A stretch of DNA of 64,000 nucleotides from Planctomycetota bacterium (GTDB taxonomy: Bacteria; Planctomycetota; PLA2; JAEUHO01): the NCBI GenBank assembly GCA_029259775.1, contig JAJDEN010000058.1, positions 270,600-334,599 on the forward strand, written 5' to 3'. The translations under genes were made by a program, and so were the position numbers. Below are positions 16,869 to 24,997 of the stretch, piece after piece. Each line of letters starts with the position of its first letter. The first letter of the stretch is position 1. The notes below the pieces were generated by a model that was not told the DNA's origin, ran no database searches, and worked only from the letters and a program-made list of their open reading frames with translations.

Positions 16869-16933
16869 AGCCCGACGGACCATCGTTGTGCATAGGCATG
16901 CACGGCCGCCGGTCCAGACTTGGGAGGGTTCCA

Positions 16934-17737
16934 ATGGGTAACTTCGAGAAGCTGTCGGTGCTTGTGATCGTGGTCATCATCGTGATGATCCTCGTCGTCG
17001 CTCTGTACACCTGGACAGACAACCCCGACGGGACGCCGCCCGCGACGAAGACGGCGGGCTCTGCTGTCGTTCCGCCGATTCCGGGCCCGGATAAGGAGGC
17101 TGCCAGCCGCAAGGCCGGCGACCTGCTCGACGACTGGGACCGCTTCAATGAGAACGGGGACGAGAACGGGGACGAGAACGGGGAGGACAAGGGGGAAGAC
17201 GGCCTGCGGAAGGACCACGAGTCCAGAGGCAGTGACGACATCCTCGACGTGCCTCCGCTGCCGGACGCCCCGGATCCTCTGCCCCAGCCCAAGAAGGATC
17301 CCGCCGCCGCGTCCCAGGAAGAGTGGATGTACACCGTCAAGGCGGGCGACACGATCACCGAGATCGCCGAGCGCGAGCTGGGGACATGGCGGCGCTACAA
17401 GGAGATCCTGAAGCTCAACCCGGGCGTCAAGGCCGAGACCATCCGCGAAGGCGACACGCTCAAGATGCCGCCCAAGGGCATGGCGGACTCCATGAAGGTT
17501 ACCCCGTCCGTACCTGGCAGCGATCCCCTCAAGGGCGCCTCGTCGTCGAAGGCCCCCGGGGGCAAGATCGCCACGGGTGAGCACTACACCATCCGCAAGG
17601 GCGATCGGCTCTCGCGCATCTCCAAGCGTGCGTACGGCACCATCGACCGCTGGCCGGAACTCTGGGCGCGCAACCTGTCCACGATCGACGACCCTGACGA
17701 GCCGAAGGTCGGCGCGAAAATCTTCATCCCGAAGTAG
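16934..17737 (+). CDS. Membrane-anchored protein with two LysM domains
   Basis: 267 residues. GGGAGG at 16922-16927 sets the start at the ATG at 16934. A single N-terminal helix (about 8-30, LVIVVIIVMILVVALYTW) anchors the protein; a linker with tandem ENGD repeats (DNA repeat GAGAACGGGGAC from 17150) follows. Two LysM modules end the protein: about 132-180 (YTVKAGDTITEIAERELG... LKMPPK) and about 216-267 (YTIRKGDRLSRISKRAYG... IFIPK). LysM binds GlcNAc-containing glycans such as peptidoglycan, so a cell-wall attachment role is likely. The last 16 bp of the gene are repeated just after the stop. Confidence 0.88.
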   Translation: MGNFEKLSVLVIVVIIVMILVVALYTWTDNPDGTPPATKTAGSAVVPPIPGPDKEAASRKAGDLLDDWDRFNENGDENGDENGEDKGEDGLRKDHESRGSDDILDVPPLPDAPDPLPQPKKDPAAASQEEWMYTVKAGDTITEIAERELGTWRRYKEILKLNPGVKAETIREGDTLKMPPKGMADSMKVTPSVPGSDPLKGASSSKAPGGKIATGEHYTIRKGDRLSRISKRAYGTIDRWPELWARNLSTIDDPDEPKVGAKIFIPK

Positions 17738-17758
17738 GCAGGATCTTCATCCCGAAGT
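17720..17758 (+). repeat. 16-bp direct repeat at the LysM gene 3' end
   Basis: ATCTTCATCCCGAAGT occurs at 17720-17735 (coding the last residues up to the stop) and again at 17743-17758, a 23-bp period. It looks like a short tandem duplication of the gene's end. Confidence 0.7.
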
Positions 17759-17789
17759 CGGTCGTGGTCCTACCACGTCGACAACCGAA

Positions 17790-17817
17790 CGAGCCGGGCG
17801 CGCAAGCACCCGGCTCG
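17790..17817 (+). terminator. Intrinsic terminator after the LysM gene
   Basis: CGAGCCGGG (17790-17798) and CCCGGCTCG (17809-17817) form a 9-bp stem with a 10-nt loop, followed by CTTCGTTT. It is 52 bp after the LysM stop and just upstream of lpxK, so lpxK probably has its own transcript or relies on read-through. Confidence 0.65.
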
Positions 17818-17847
17818 CTTCGTTTCCGCGTCGGCTACCATTTCCCG

Positions 17848-18888
17848 GTGAACCTCAGGGAGATCCAGCGCGGCGGGGGCGGCATCACGGGCGCCGTGGC
17901 GCGCGCCGGTCTGCGTGTCGTCTCCTGGGGCTGGGCCGCCGGCGCGGTTGCGAAAAGTGCCGCGTACGGATTGGGCCTCCGCAGGACGACACGGATGGCC
18001 GTTCCGGTCATCTCCGTCGGCAACCTGGCCGTGGGTGGTACAGGCAAGACGCCCTTCGTCGTCTGGCTCGCCATGCGCCTCATCGCGGCGGGTCGGACTC
18101 CGGGCATCCTCGCCCGTGGCTATGGAGGTGCCCTGTCTGGCGGCGCGCTCAACGACGAGGGCCTCGTCCTCCGGCACATGCTGGGGGCGACGATCCCTCA
18201 GGAGCAGGACCCGGACCGGGTGCGCGGCGGCCGAGCCCTGCTCGCACGCCATCCGGAGGTCGACGTGATCCTGCTGGACGACGGCTTCCAGCACCGTCGC
18301 ATCGCCCGGGATCTCGACATCGTCCTGCTCGACGCGACCGAGCCCTTCGGCTTCGGCTTTCTCCTCCCGCGCGGTCGGTTGCGCGAGCGCCCGCGCGCCC
18401 TGCGTCGGGCTGACGCCGCCGTGCTCACGCGGACGGAGAGAGTGAGCGAGAGCGCCGCCGACATCGCAGCGGCGCGCATCCAGGGGCTTGTCTCCGGACC
18501 GCTGGCGCGCGCTCGGACCGACACGGTCCCGGCATCCTTGGCCGACGAGCTGGGGGGGGCGCGGGTGTTCGCCGTGTGCGGCATCGGCAACCCCGACGCG
18601 TTCCTCGGCTCGCTCGCCGACCTCGGGGCCGACGTGGTAGGCCGCCGGATCCTGTGGGATCACGAGGTCCTGCCAGCGAGTACGTGGCAGGACATCGCCG
18701 TGGAGGCGCGGGCGGCCGACGCGGAGTGCGTCGTCACCACCCGCAAGGACGCCGTCAAGTACGACGTCTTGCCCGCCGAGACGGTCGTCGTCGACATCGA
18801 GACCGTCCTCGTCACGGGTGAGGCCGACCTCTGGGCGGCGATCGAGCGGGTCGTAGGGGCGCCCCAAGGTCACGCGCCTCGCGCGTGA
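17848..18888 (+). CDS. lpxK: Tetraacyldisaccharide 4'-kinase LpxK
   Basis: 346 residues from a GTG at 17848 (MNLREIQRGGGG). LpxK is a membrane-associated kinase that phosphorylates the 4' position of lipid IV-A precursor in lipid A synthesis. The family P-loop PVISVGNLAVGGTGKTPFV is intact, followed by ARGYGG, the DDGFQHRRIARDLDIVLLDA block and, near the end, CVVTTRKDAVKYD. Length and motif spacing fit. The GTG lacks an obvious Shine-Dalgarno, but an in-frame ATG at 17995 would cut into the P-loop region and earlier codons overlap the terminator. Other lipid A genes are not adjacent. Its presence shows a diderm envelope with lipid A. Confidence 0.93.
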   Translation: MNLREIQRGGGGITGAVARAGLRVVSWGWAAGAVAKSAAYGLGLRRTTRMAVPVISVGNLAVGGTGKTPFVVWLAMRLIAAGRTPGILARGYGGALSGGALNDEGLVLRHMLGATIPQEQDPDRVRGGRALLARHPEVDVILLDDGFQHRRIARDLDIVLLDATEPFGFGFLLPRGRLRERPRALRRADAAVLTRTERVSESAADIAAARIQGLVSGPLARARTDTVPASLADELGGARVFAVCGIGNPDAFLGSLADLGADVVGRRILWDHEVLPASTWQDIAVEARAADAECVVTTRKDAVKYDVLPAETVVVDIETVLVTGEADLWAAIERVVGAPQGHAPRA

Positions 18889-18890
18889 CC
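18868..18890 (+). terminator. Hairpin overlapping the lpxK stop codon
   Basis: GGTCACGCG (18868-18876) and CGCGTGACC (18882-18890) form a perfect 9-bp stem with loop CCTCG; the TGA stop at 18886-18888 lies in the right arm. Confidence 0.5.
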
Positions 18891-19200
18891 GCGTGCGCGC
18901 CCCCCGGAGGCGTCCGGCCGATGGGGGGCGCTGCCACGCGGGGACCGACGACTCCGCGCGCGTCCCCGATCCATCTGGGGGGATAGGTCCGGTCGGAGCG
19001 TAGCGGAGCCGGACCGCAAGGGGGCGGGAGCCCCCTTGAGGACGTCGAGACATCAGGGCCGGTCGCGAGGCTTGGCGAGCGGCCTCCTGCGAGCGTAGCG
19101 AGCAGGATGCGCGCAGCGTGGGCCCGGTCCTCCGGCTGCGCAGCAGCCGGAGGAGATGTTGGTCGCCCCGACCACGGTGCACCCGCGGAGCGGGTGCACC
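18889..19200. repeat. Hairpin cluster between convergent lpxK and top6A
   Basis: No gene. The interval holds a series of palindromes: GGTCCGG/CCGGACC (18986-19015), TCCTGC/GCAGGA (19085-19107), CCTCCGGCTGC/GCAGCCGGAGG with a 3-nt loop (19129-19153), and GGTGCACCC/GGGTGCACC (19176-19200). The first two carry the same loop core GAGCGTAGCG, so they look like copies of one REP-like unit. The last hairpin begins at the top6A stop codon and probably ends that transcript. Confidence 0.6.
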
Positions 19201-20585
19201 TACGGCAACATCGACTTCAGGTTGCCCAGCTTGTCGGGCAGGTAGGTATCCATGACGAAGTTCAGGTGAAACTTCGCGAAGGCCTGCTGCTCGGCGCGCA
19301 CGCCCATCTTCACCTGCTGCTCCATGGCGTCGCGCCACGGCTTGTGCGAAAGGAAGAAGGGGTCGTTCTTCAGCGCCGCCTTCGCACGGCGGACGTCCAC
19401 ATCCTTCAGGGGGTGCGTCGGCAGCTTGTAGTCGATGATGTCCTGCGGCGTCACACCCAGGAGCCGCGCGCTCGGCACGCAGTAGAAGCGGTTGATGTGC
19501 GCCGCGTTGCCCGAGCCGACCTTCAGCGTGCGGTAGATGTTGGCGAAGCCGTACGGATCGCAGTCGGTAAACACATACACCGGTAGCCCGTGTTCGTCGG
19601 CTAGTCGTCGCAGGAAGCGTCGCGTCGCGCGCGAGGGCACGCCGCCGAGGCTCACGATGATGCTCTCGGACTTGCGCCACCAGCGGTGATGCGCGAGACG
19701 CTGGTACATGCCGCCGGTCTCGACGGCGAGGATGAACTTCGCGTCGGTCTCGAAGCGCAGCCCCTCGACGAGGCTCGGCACCGTATAGGAACCGGAGCCG
19801 AGGCTGCGGCAGTCGATGCGTACGTCGCGACCCGTCTCCGGGTCGCGGTCGATGACCGTCAATAGGCCCGCGACGGTGCCGCCGTGTTCCTCCGGCACGA
19901 ACCGCAGCTGCTCGCGCGAGACGCCGTGAATCGAGAACATCGCCTCGACGTCGTCCATGACGCCGTCCGACTCGGGCTGGTCCTTGAAGCGCGCCTGCCC
20001 CCAGTTGATCGACTGGTAGTAGACCTCACGCTTGCTGGCGAGGTCATCGATCCCGATCATCTCCTTGGAGAGCGCCATGAACTTGAGCGTCTGGGCGAAC
20101 GTGCGCACGGTGTTGTAGGTCAGGCTGCGCACGACGCGCTTGCGCCCAATCTCGAGGTAACCCTTCGTCTTGTGCAGGGAGACGTTGCTCAGGCTGCGCT
20201 GGGGGGTCTTGATCTCCGGTCGCTTGCCCTTGAGCGCTTCGCGATGGATGCGGCGGGCCTCGCCCTCGAGCGCCTTCACCGTCTGCTGCGCGCTGGCTGC
20301 TTCGTCCGGGCTCCAGTGCTGGACGCGTTTCGAGCGCTTGGCCTTGGCCGCGGCCTTCTTCCGGGCTGCCTTCTTCTTGGAGGCCCGCTTCTTGGAGGCC
20401 TTCTTCTTGGCCACCCTGCTCCTGGAAGGCTTCTTCTTGCCCACCTTCTTCTTGGAGGCCTTCTTGCGCGCCACGTTCTTTCGCCGGGCGGGGGCCTTCG
20501 GCTTCTTCCTCGAGCCGGCCTTCGCCCGCTTGCGTGAGGCCTTCTTCTTGGCGCCACTGCGCTTGCTCTTGCGGCGGGCGGCCAT
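19200..20585 (-). CDS. top6A: DNA topoisomerase VI subunit A (Spo11-like) with histone-H1-like tail
   Basis: 461 residues. Subunit A of the type IIB topoisomerase carries the DNA-cleaving tyrosine. Residues about 1-88 are an extreme Lys/Ala/Arg tail (KKASKKRASKKKAARKK), absent from archaeal homologues and like bacterial histone-H1-like proteins. The 5Y-CAP domain has KREVYYQSINWG, with Tyr190 the likely nucleophile; the Toprim domain has ILAVETGGMYQRL (Glu289) and FTDCDPYGF (Asp341, Asp343) for Mg2+. The end LPDKLGNLKSML is family-like. The ATG shares one base with the top6B stop (TGATG at 20583-20587), so the subunits are translationally coupled. Topo VI is uncommon in bacteria but known from some lineages. 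Confidence 0.94.
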   Translation of the reverse strand: MAARRKSKRSGAKKKASRKRAKAGSRKKPKAPARRKNVARKKASKKKVGKKKPSRSRVAKKKASKKRASKKKAARKKAAAKAKRSKRVQHWSPDEAASAQQTVKALEGEARRIHREALKGKRPEIKTPQRSLSNVSLHKTKGYLEIGRKRVVRSLTYNTVRTFAQTLKFMALSKEMIGIDDLASKREVYYQSINWGQARFKDQPESDGVMDDVEAMFSIHGVSREQLRFVPEEHGGTVAGLLTVIDRDPETGRDVRIDCRSLGSGSYTVPSLVEGLRFETDAKFILAVETGGMYQRLAHHRWWRKSESIIVSLGGVPSRATRRFLRRLADEHGLPVYVFTDCDPYGFANIYRTLKVGSGNAAHINRFYCVPSARLLGVTPQDIIDYKLPTHPLKDVDVRRAKAALKNDPFFLSHKPWRDAMEQQVKMGVRAEQQAFAKFHLNFVMDTYLPDKLGNLKSMLP

Positions 20586-22342
20586 CAGGACGTCCTGCTC
20601 TTGCGCAGCGTCTCGCCGAGCACCTTGGATACGCGTCCGGCTTGGCTGTCGCTCAGGTGCAGCAGGTCCTTGAGGGCCTCGGCGATGGGCGGGAGGTACG
20701 TGGTGATGTAGTCGGTCTTCCGCCCCGCTTCGGCCAGACGCTTGCGCTTGCGGAGGAAGAGGCCGAGCCGACGGCCGCACTCCTGCAGCGCCAAGCGGAT
20801 CTCCTTGTGGATCTCGTCGTAGGCCGCCACGGCTTCTTTCGACTCGCTCGTGAAGGGGACCCAGACGCTGGCGATGTGCACCAGGATGGCCAGGGGGCCC
20901 ACCGGCAGCCCGCCGCGCGGCTGGGCGAGATCGTACGAACGCCACGAGATCGAGCTGGCGGCCTTGGTCATCGCGCAGGCCCCCTGCTGGTAGAGCAGCG
21001 GGACGCGGTTGGCGAAGCGATAGAGGCGGGCCGAGGCGTCCGCGCCGAGCCCACCGCCGTAGGCCAGCGCGACCTCGATCTGGAACGGATTGCCGCGGTA
21101 GACCGCGGGCGATCGCGTGACCGACGTGTAGAAATCCGCTTCGACCTCCTTGCGCAGGCCCGCTTCGAGCGTCTCGTCACCGATGGGGGCGAGACAGTCG
21201 GTCGGCGGGGCCATGACCCGCACCGTGTTCATCGCGGTATACAGCCGCTCGGCCTCGTCGCGCGTCACGCGCTTGGGCCCCTTGGCGCCGTTGATCTCCG
21301 CCTCGTCGACCATCGCGCCGGCGACCTTCGAGCTCACACGGCTGAACTCCGACTGGAGGAACGACGTGACGCGGCGAGAGCCCGACGTGCTGAGCATCTT
21401 GATGAGCGTGCCCAACTCGATGCCGTAGGGGTGCGGCTGGATCTCGCGCGGCTGCTCCGGCAGGTCCTTCACCGCGCGCGTGAAGGTGTGCTTCTCGGTC
21501 CCACCCGGGGCCACGAACGTGATCTGCGCGTGCGGGTTGGCGAGGGCCGTCTGGTGCAGGTACTCGAACACCCCGCGCGGCCCCTTGGCGTAGCGGCCTT
21601 CCAGCTCGAGCTCGATGCGGGTGCCTGTCGGGTGCGCGAACTCCCTGGTCTCGGACTCCCGCAGCACCTTCGGGTTGTTCTTCTGCGTGTCGATGACGAT
21701 GTCGAGCCGCAGGGCGGGCTTGCGCCGGCTCGCGCGCGTCGTCACGCGGACCGGCTTCCCGGTCGTCAGCTGGCCGTAGAGGCCGGCGGCGGAGATGCCG
21801 ATGCCCTGTTGGCCGCGGCTCATCCGCAGGCGGTGGAACTTCGACCCGTAGAGCAGCTTGCCGAAGATCTTCGTGACCTGGGCCCTGACGATGCCCGGGC
21901 CGTTGTCCTGCACGATCACGCGGTAGCGATCCGCTGTCCCGGCCGGGCCGCCGCGCGCCTTGCGCGCCTTGCGCTTCGTTTCCTCGGCGGCCTGGCCGCC
22001 CCGGGCGCCGGAGCCGGCCTTGACCTGCTCGATCACGACATCGATGTCGGGCAGGATGCCACCCTCTTCGCAGGCATCGAGCGCATTGTCGACGGCTTCG
22101 CGCACCGCGGTGAGCAGGGCCTTGCTCGGGTTGTCGTAGCCCAGCAGATGCCGGTTCTTGGCGAAGAACTCGGCGACGGAGATCTCGCGCTGGGACTTCG
22201 CCATCTCCTGGGCGGACAGGCCCCGCCTTGCGCGCTTGCGCGCCGTCCCCTTCTTCGCGCCCGCCTTCTTGCGGCCTGCCTTCTTGGGGCCAGCCCTCTT
22301 GGAGCCAACACGAGCCTTCGCCTTCTTCTTCCGAGCCGCCAT
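20585..22342 (-). CDS. top6B: DNA topoisomerase VI subunit B (GHKL ATPase) with basic tail
   Basis: 585 residues. The ATPase subunit that drives strand passage with subunit A. After a Lys/Ala/Arg tail of about 40 residues comes the GHKL fold: N-box REAVDNALDA (81-90), G1 VQDNGPGI (about 144-151), G2 GQQGIGISAAGLYG (177-190). A helix-2-turn-helix and the transducer domain with a switch-type Lys follow. A Lys/Arg/Gly insert (about 108-137) sits in the ATPase domain. I use the ATG at 22342; a GTG at 22363 is in frame but neither has a good ribosome binding site. It is first in the top6B-top6A unit. Confidence 0.94.
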   Translation of the reverse strand: MAARKKKAKARVGSKRAGPKKAGRKKAGAKKGTARKRARRGLSAQEMAKSQREISVAEFFAKNRHLLGYDNPSKALLTAVREAVDNALDACEEGGILPDIDVVIEQVKAGSGARGGQAAEETKRKARKARGGPAGTADRYRVIVQDNGPGIVRAQVTKIFGKLLYGSKFHRLRMSRGQQGIGISAAGLYGQLTTGKPVRVTTRASRRKPALRLDIVIDTQKNNPKVLRESETREFAHPTGTRIELELEGRYAKGPRGVFEYLHQTALANPHAQITFVAPGGTEKHTFTRAVKDLPEQPREIQPHPYGIELGTLIKMLSTSGSRRVTSFLQSEFSRVSSKVAGAMVDEAEINGAKGPKRVTRDEAERLYTAMNTVRVMAPPTDCLAPIGDETLEAGLRKEVEADFYTSVTRSPAVYRGNPFQIEVALAYGGGLGADASARLYRFANRVPLLYQQGACAMTKAASSISWRSYDLAQPRGGLPVGPLAILVHIASVWVPFTSESKEAVAAYDEIHKEIRLALQECGRRLGLFLRKRKRLAEAGRKTDYITTYLPPIAEALKDLLHLSDSQAGRVSKVLGETLRKSRTS

Positions 22343-22381
22343 GGGGGGGAGCGTACTCCTCACGTGGGACGGCGCCGGCGG

Positions 22382-23476
22382 CTACTCCTCTTCTTCGATC
22401 GTCTCCAGGGGGTCGGTCCGCTCCTGGCAGAGAAGGTGGCGGAAGCCCTCGATGGCGCCGTTGGGGTCGTTGCCCGGGACACGCTGGACGACGAAGAGCT
22501 CCTCGCGGCGTGACTGTTCACGCTGGGCCGCGATGCGGATGCCGAAGAAGTGCGAGCGGACGTCGAAGTCCTCCGCGGGGATGACCTTGTTGCGCAGCAG
22601 CAGGCCCTGGTTCACACCCTCGACTTCCATGATCTGGTTGGGGTCGCTGAAGGGGTTGCCGCCGCCCGTGTTCTCGTCGTCCGAGGAGGACGACGACGAG
22701 GTGTCCTCGTCTTCGCCGCCGCCCTCACGGCGTTCGATGATGCGATCGGCAATGTCTTCGTCGGCATTGAACATCGCCTGCAGGACGACCTTGTCGGCGG
22801 TGTTGAGGTTGACCTTGCCGGTGCCGTACACCGTCACGTACCGGTGCAGGCCGGCCGCGACGTTGTCGCCTTCGCGAATGTCCTCGAGCAGGTTGTGCTT
22901 CTCGAAGAGGTCGCTGACGAAGTGCAGCTCCTCGAGCACGAGCATCGCGCGCTCGTCCTGGGTCTTCGGCTTGGGGATCGAGCCGCGGCTCGTCTGGCCG
23001 CTCACCCATCGTGACATCGCCTCGGCCACTTCGTCCGCGTACGAGGAGGCGTCGAACTTCGTGTCGCGGCGGAAGTTCTTCACCAGCGCGACGAAGCGCG
23101 CCTTCCACACCGCCTTGCGGTCGGCCGAGGCCTCGGCCAGCATGTGGATGTTGAACTTGCCCTGCTCGTCCCGGATGAACGTGCTGAGGTTCACACCCGA
23201 GTCCTCGTCGGTGCGCTGCAGCAGGTCGTCGTCGTTCCAAGCGTCGTCGTAGCTGTCCGTCTCGTTCCCGGTGCCGTCGAACTCCAGGCGCGCCAGGACG
23301 ATCTGGTACTGGCTCTCGATCGAGTTGTCGATGGCGAGCTGGTCCGTCACATTGTTTGCCGTGATCGACTCGATGCTGATCTGGTAGGCGAACTCGGCAG
23401 CGAACGGGATGATGATCGCGCCGAGCATCATCACGACCATCAGGGCGATTCCGGACTGGGGCTGGCGGCGGCTCAT
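22382..23476 (-). CDS. gspK: Type II secretion minor pseudopilin GspK-like
   Basis: 364 residues. The N-terminus SGIALMVVMMLGAIIIPFAAEF is a pseudopilin prepilin-type helix, but the usual Glu at +5 is not clear, which is typical of GspK. The middle has the large GspK alpha domain and the helix-hairpin-helix segment GKVNLNTADKVVLQAMF. A Ser/Asp-rich run (SSSSSSDDE, about 249-258) interrupts the C-terminal part, which ends with an acidic tail. GspK caps the type II pseudopilus tip with GspI/GspJ, and these are not next to it here. The gene lies 39 bp upstream of top6B on the same strand; the link is probably coincidental. Confidence 0.82.
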   Translation of the reverse strand: MSRRQPQSGIALMVVMMLGAIIIPFAAEFAYQISIESITANNVTDQLAIDNSIESQYQIVLARLEFDGTGNETDSYDDAWNDDDLLQRTDEDSGVNLSTFIRDEQGKFNIHMLAEASADRKAVWKARFVALVKNFRRDTKFDASSYADEVAEAMSRWVSGQTSRGSIPKPKTQDERAMLVLEELHFVSDLFEKHNLLEDIREGDNVAAGLHRYVTVYGTGKVNLNTADKVVLQAMFNADEDIADRIIERREGGGEDEDTSSSSSSDDENTGGGNPFSDPNQIMEVEGVNQGLLLRNKVIPAEDFDVRSHFFGIRIAAQREQSRREELFVVQRVPGNDPNGAIEGFRHLLCQERTDPLETIEEEE

Positions 23477-23557
23477 GTCCCTGAGACGGTACCCGAGGCC
23501 GGCGCCTTGCGGAGAATCCGGCCTCCAGAAATGGGGCCCGGGGGGACGACCCGCGAC

Positions 23558-24997
23558 TCAGGAGCCCGGATCGACGACGCGCACCCTGTCCTTGCCGCCG
23601 GGCGGCTTGCGGTAGAGCAGCACGATCTCGTCCTTGCCGTCTCCGTCCGTGTCGGCGACGTAGCCGTCGATGTCAGGCGAAGCGCCCTGCGGCGGGATCT
23701 TGAGCGTGTGGCTCTCGTCGTCGCCTGCCCACACGCCGTCCTTCGTGCCGCGGCGGATCGTGAGGGTGTCGGGCGCCGTGCGGATCGCAAGGTCGCAGCG
23801 CCCGTCGCCATCGAAGTCGCCGTTCACGAGGATCGTGAACGAGCGGATCACCTCGACGTTCCCAGCGTAGTTGAACTGCACTTTGACGCCGATCTGCGAC
23901 TTGATGACGGCGTCGGGCTCGGCATCGAAGAACGTCGTCCCATCGCGCTTCCAGCGGTTGAGGAAGGCCCGTGTCTCCGCCGTCACGCGGCCGGAGGTGA
24001 GGGCGCCTAGCATGTTCGCGGCATTGACCTGCATGCTCGTCACGATCAGGTCCTTCAGGCCGTCGCCGTCGAGATCGACGAGCTCCGGCGGCAGCTGGAA
24101 GCCCGAGAGCGAGAGTGTCCCGACGGCGGGCTTGTGCGACGGGCCTGTCTTTGAGTCCTTTGCCGCGGGCCTCGTGCGGAAGAAGCCGTAGCGCGCCTCG
24201 CGGTTGGTCCCGATGCGGTGCATGAGGTCCGGGCGGTCGTCGCCGTCGAGATCGACGAGCGTCTGGTCGAAGTCGCCGCCTCCGGCCGCAGACAGGAAGG
24301 CGAGGTCGTACGTCACGCGTTGGCCCGCGGACTGGCTCACCAGCGTGCGGCCATCGAGCGCCCACAGAGCCGCGTCCTTCGCGCCAGCCGGCGCACCGAC
24401 GCCGACGAAGATGCTCGGCAGGGCGTCGACGACGGTACACGTGTCCTCGAGGAACGGTCCCCGGCTGCTGACGTGGCGATGCGGCGCCAGGGCCAGTTGG
24501 ATGGGGCCGCCCGCCCCGTCGGGTTCGTACTCCCAGCCGCCGTCGTGGGGCAGGAGCCACGCGGCGCGCGGTCGCGCGCGCACGAGGTCCGCGAAAACGG
24601 CGCCCTCGGCGTCGCGCCAGCGCAGTCGCGACTCGTAGCCGGGTTGCCTGATGGGGGCGGCCTCGCCGTCCAGGGCGATCACAGCGACCGCGTCGGTCCC
24701 GACGGTCAGCACGGCGGGCCGGCGGGTGTGCATCGCGTCGACAAAGCTGACACCCGCAGGCAGCGTCCGCTTCCAGGTGGCGTCGGGAGCGGGCGCGGCG
24801 TTCTTGCGACCGCGCCACACGCTCAGGTCCCGCCCTTCGAGGATCAGCACGTCGTCGGCGCCGTCGGCATCGATGTCGGCAATCAGGAGGCCGTCCACCG
24901 TGTCGACGCCCAGAAGCTCGAGCGTCGTGGGCTCGGCGGCAGCGCCTCCACGGGTCAGCAGCAGGACCGTCAGGATCCAAAGGGCGTAGCGCTTCAA
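23558..24997 (-). CDS. Secreted FG-GAP/VCBS repeat protein (TTG start)
   Basis: 479 residues from a TTG at 24997 that overlaps the stop of the upstream gene (TTGA, 24994-24997); this start gives a clean signal peptide (MKRYALWILTVLLLTRGGAA). No ATG or GTG exists in frame until far inside the neighbour. Calcium-loop repeats of FG-GAP/VCBS type occur throughout: DIDADGADDVLIL, DLDGDDRPDLMHR, DLDGDGLKDLIVT, DFDGDGRCDLAIR, DTDGDGKDEIVLL. These build an extracellular beta-propeller. It forms a coupled pair with the homologous upstream gene, suggesting two propellers that act together at the cell surface. Confidence 0.83.
   Translation of the reverse strand: MKRYALWILTVLLLTRGGAAAEPTTLELLGVDTVDGLLIADIDADGADDVLILEGRDLSVWRGRKNAAPAPDATWKRTLPAGVSFVDAMHTRRPAVLTVGTDAVAVIALDGEAAPIRQPGYESRLRWRDAEGAVFADLVRARPRAAWLLPHDGGWEYEPDGAGGPIQLALAPHRHVSSRGPFLEDTCTVVDALPSIFVGVGAPAGAKDAALWALDGRTLVSQSAGQRVTYDLAFLSAAGGGDFDQTLVDLDGDDRPDLMHRIGTNREARYGFFRTRPAAKDSKTGPSHKPAVGTLSLSGFQLPPELVDLDGDGLKDLIVTSMQVNAANMLGALTSGRVTAETRAFLNRWKRDGTTFFDAEPDAVIKSQIGVKVQFNYAGNVEVIRSFTILVNGDFDGDGRCDLAIRTAPDTLTIRRGTKDGVWAGDDESHTLKIPPQGASPDIDGYVADTDGDGKDEIVLLYRKPPGGKDRVRVVDPGS

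Noticed and set aside
20534..22513. 659-codon open frame on the plus strand over top6A/top6B
   Set aside because: It is antisense to two clear genes; high GC removes stop codons from opposing frames, and the translation has no domain.
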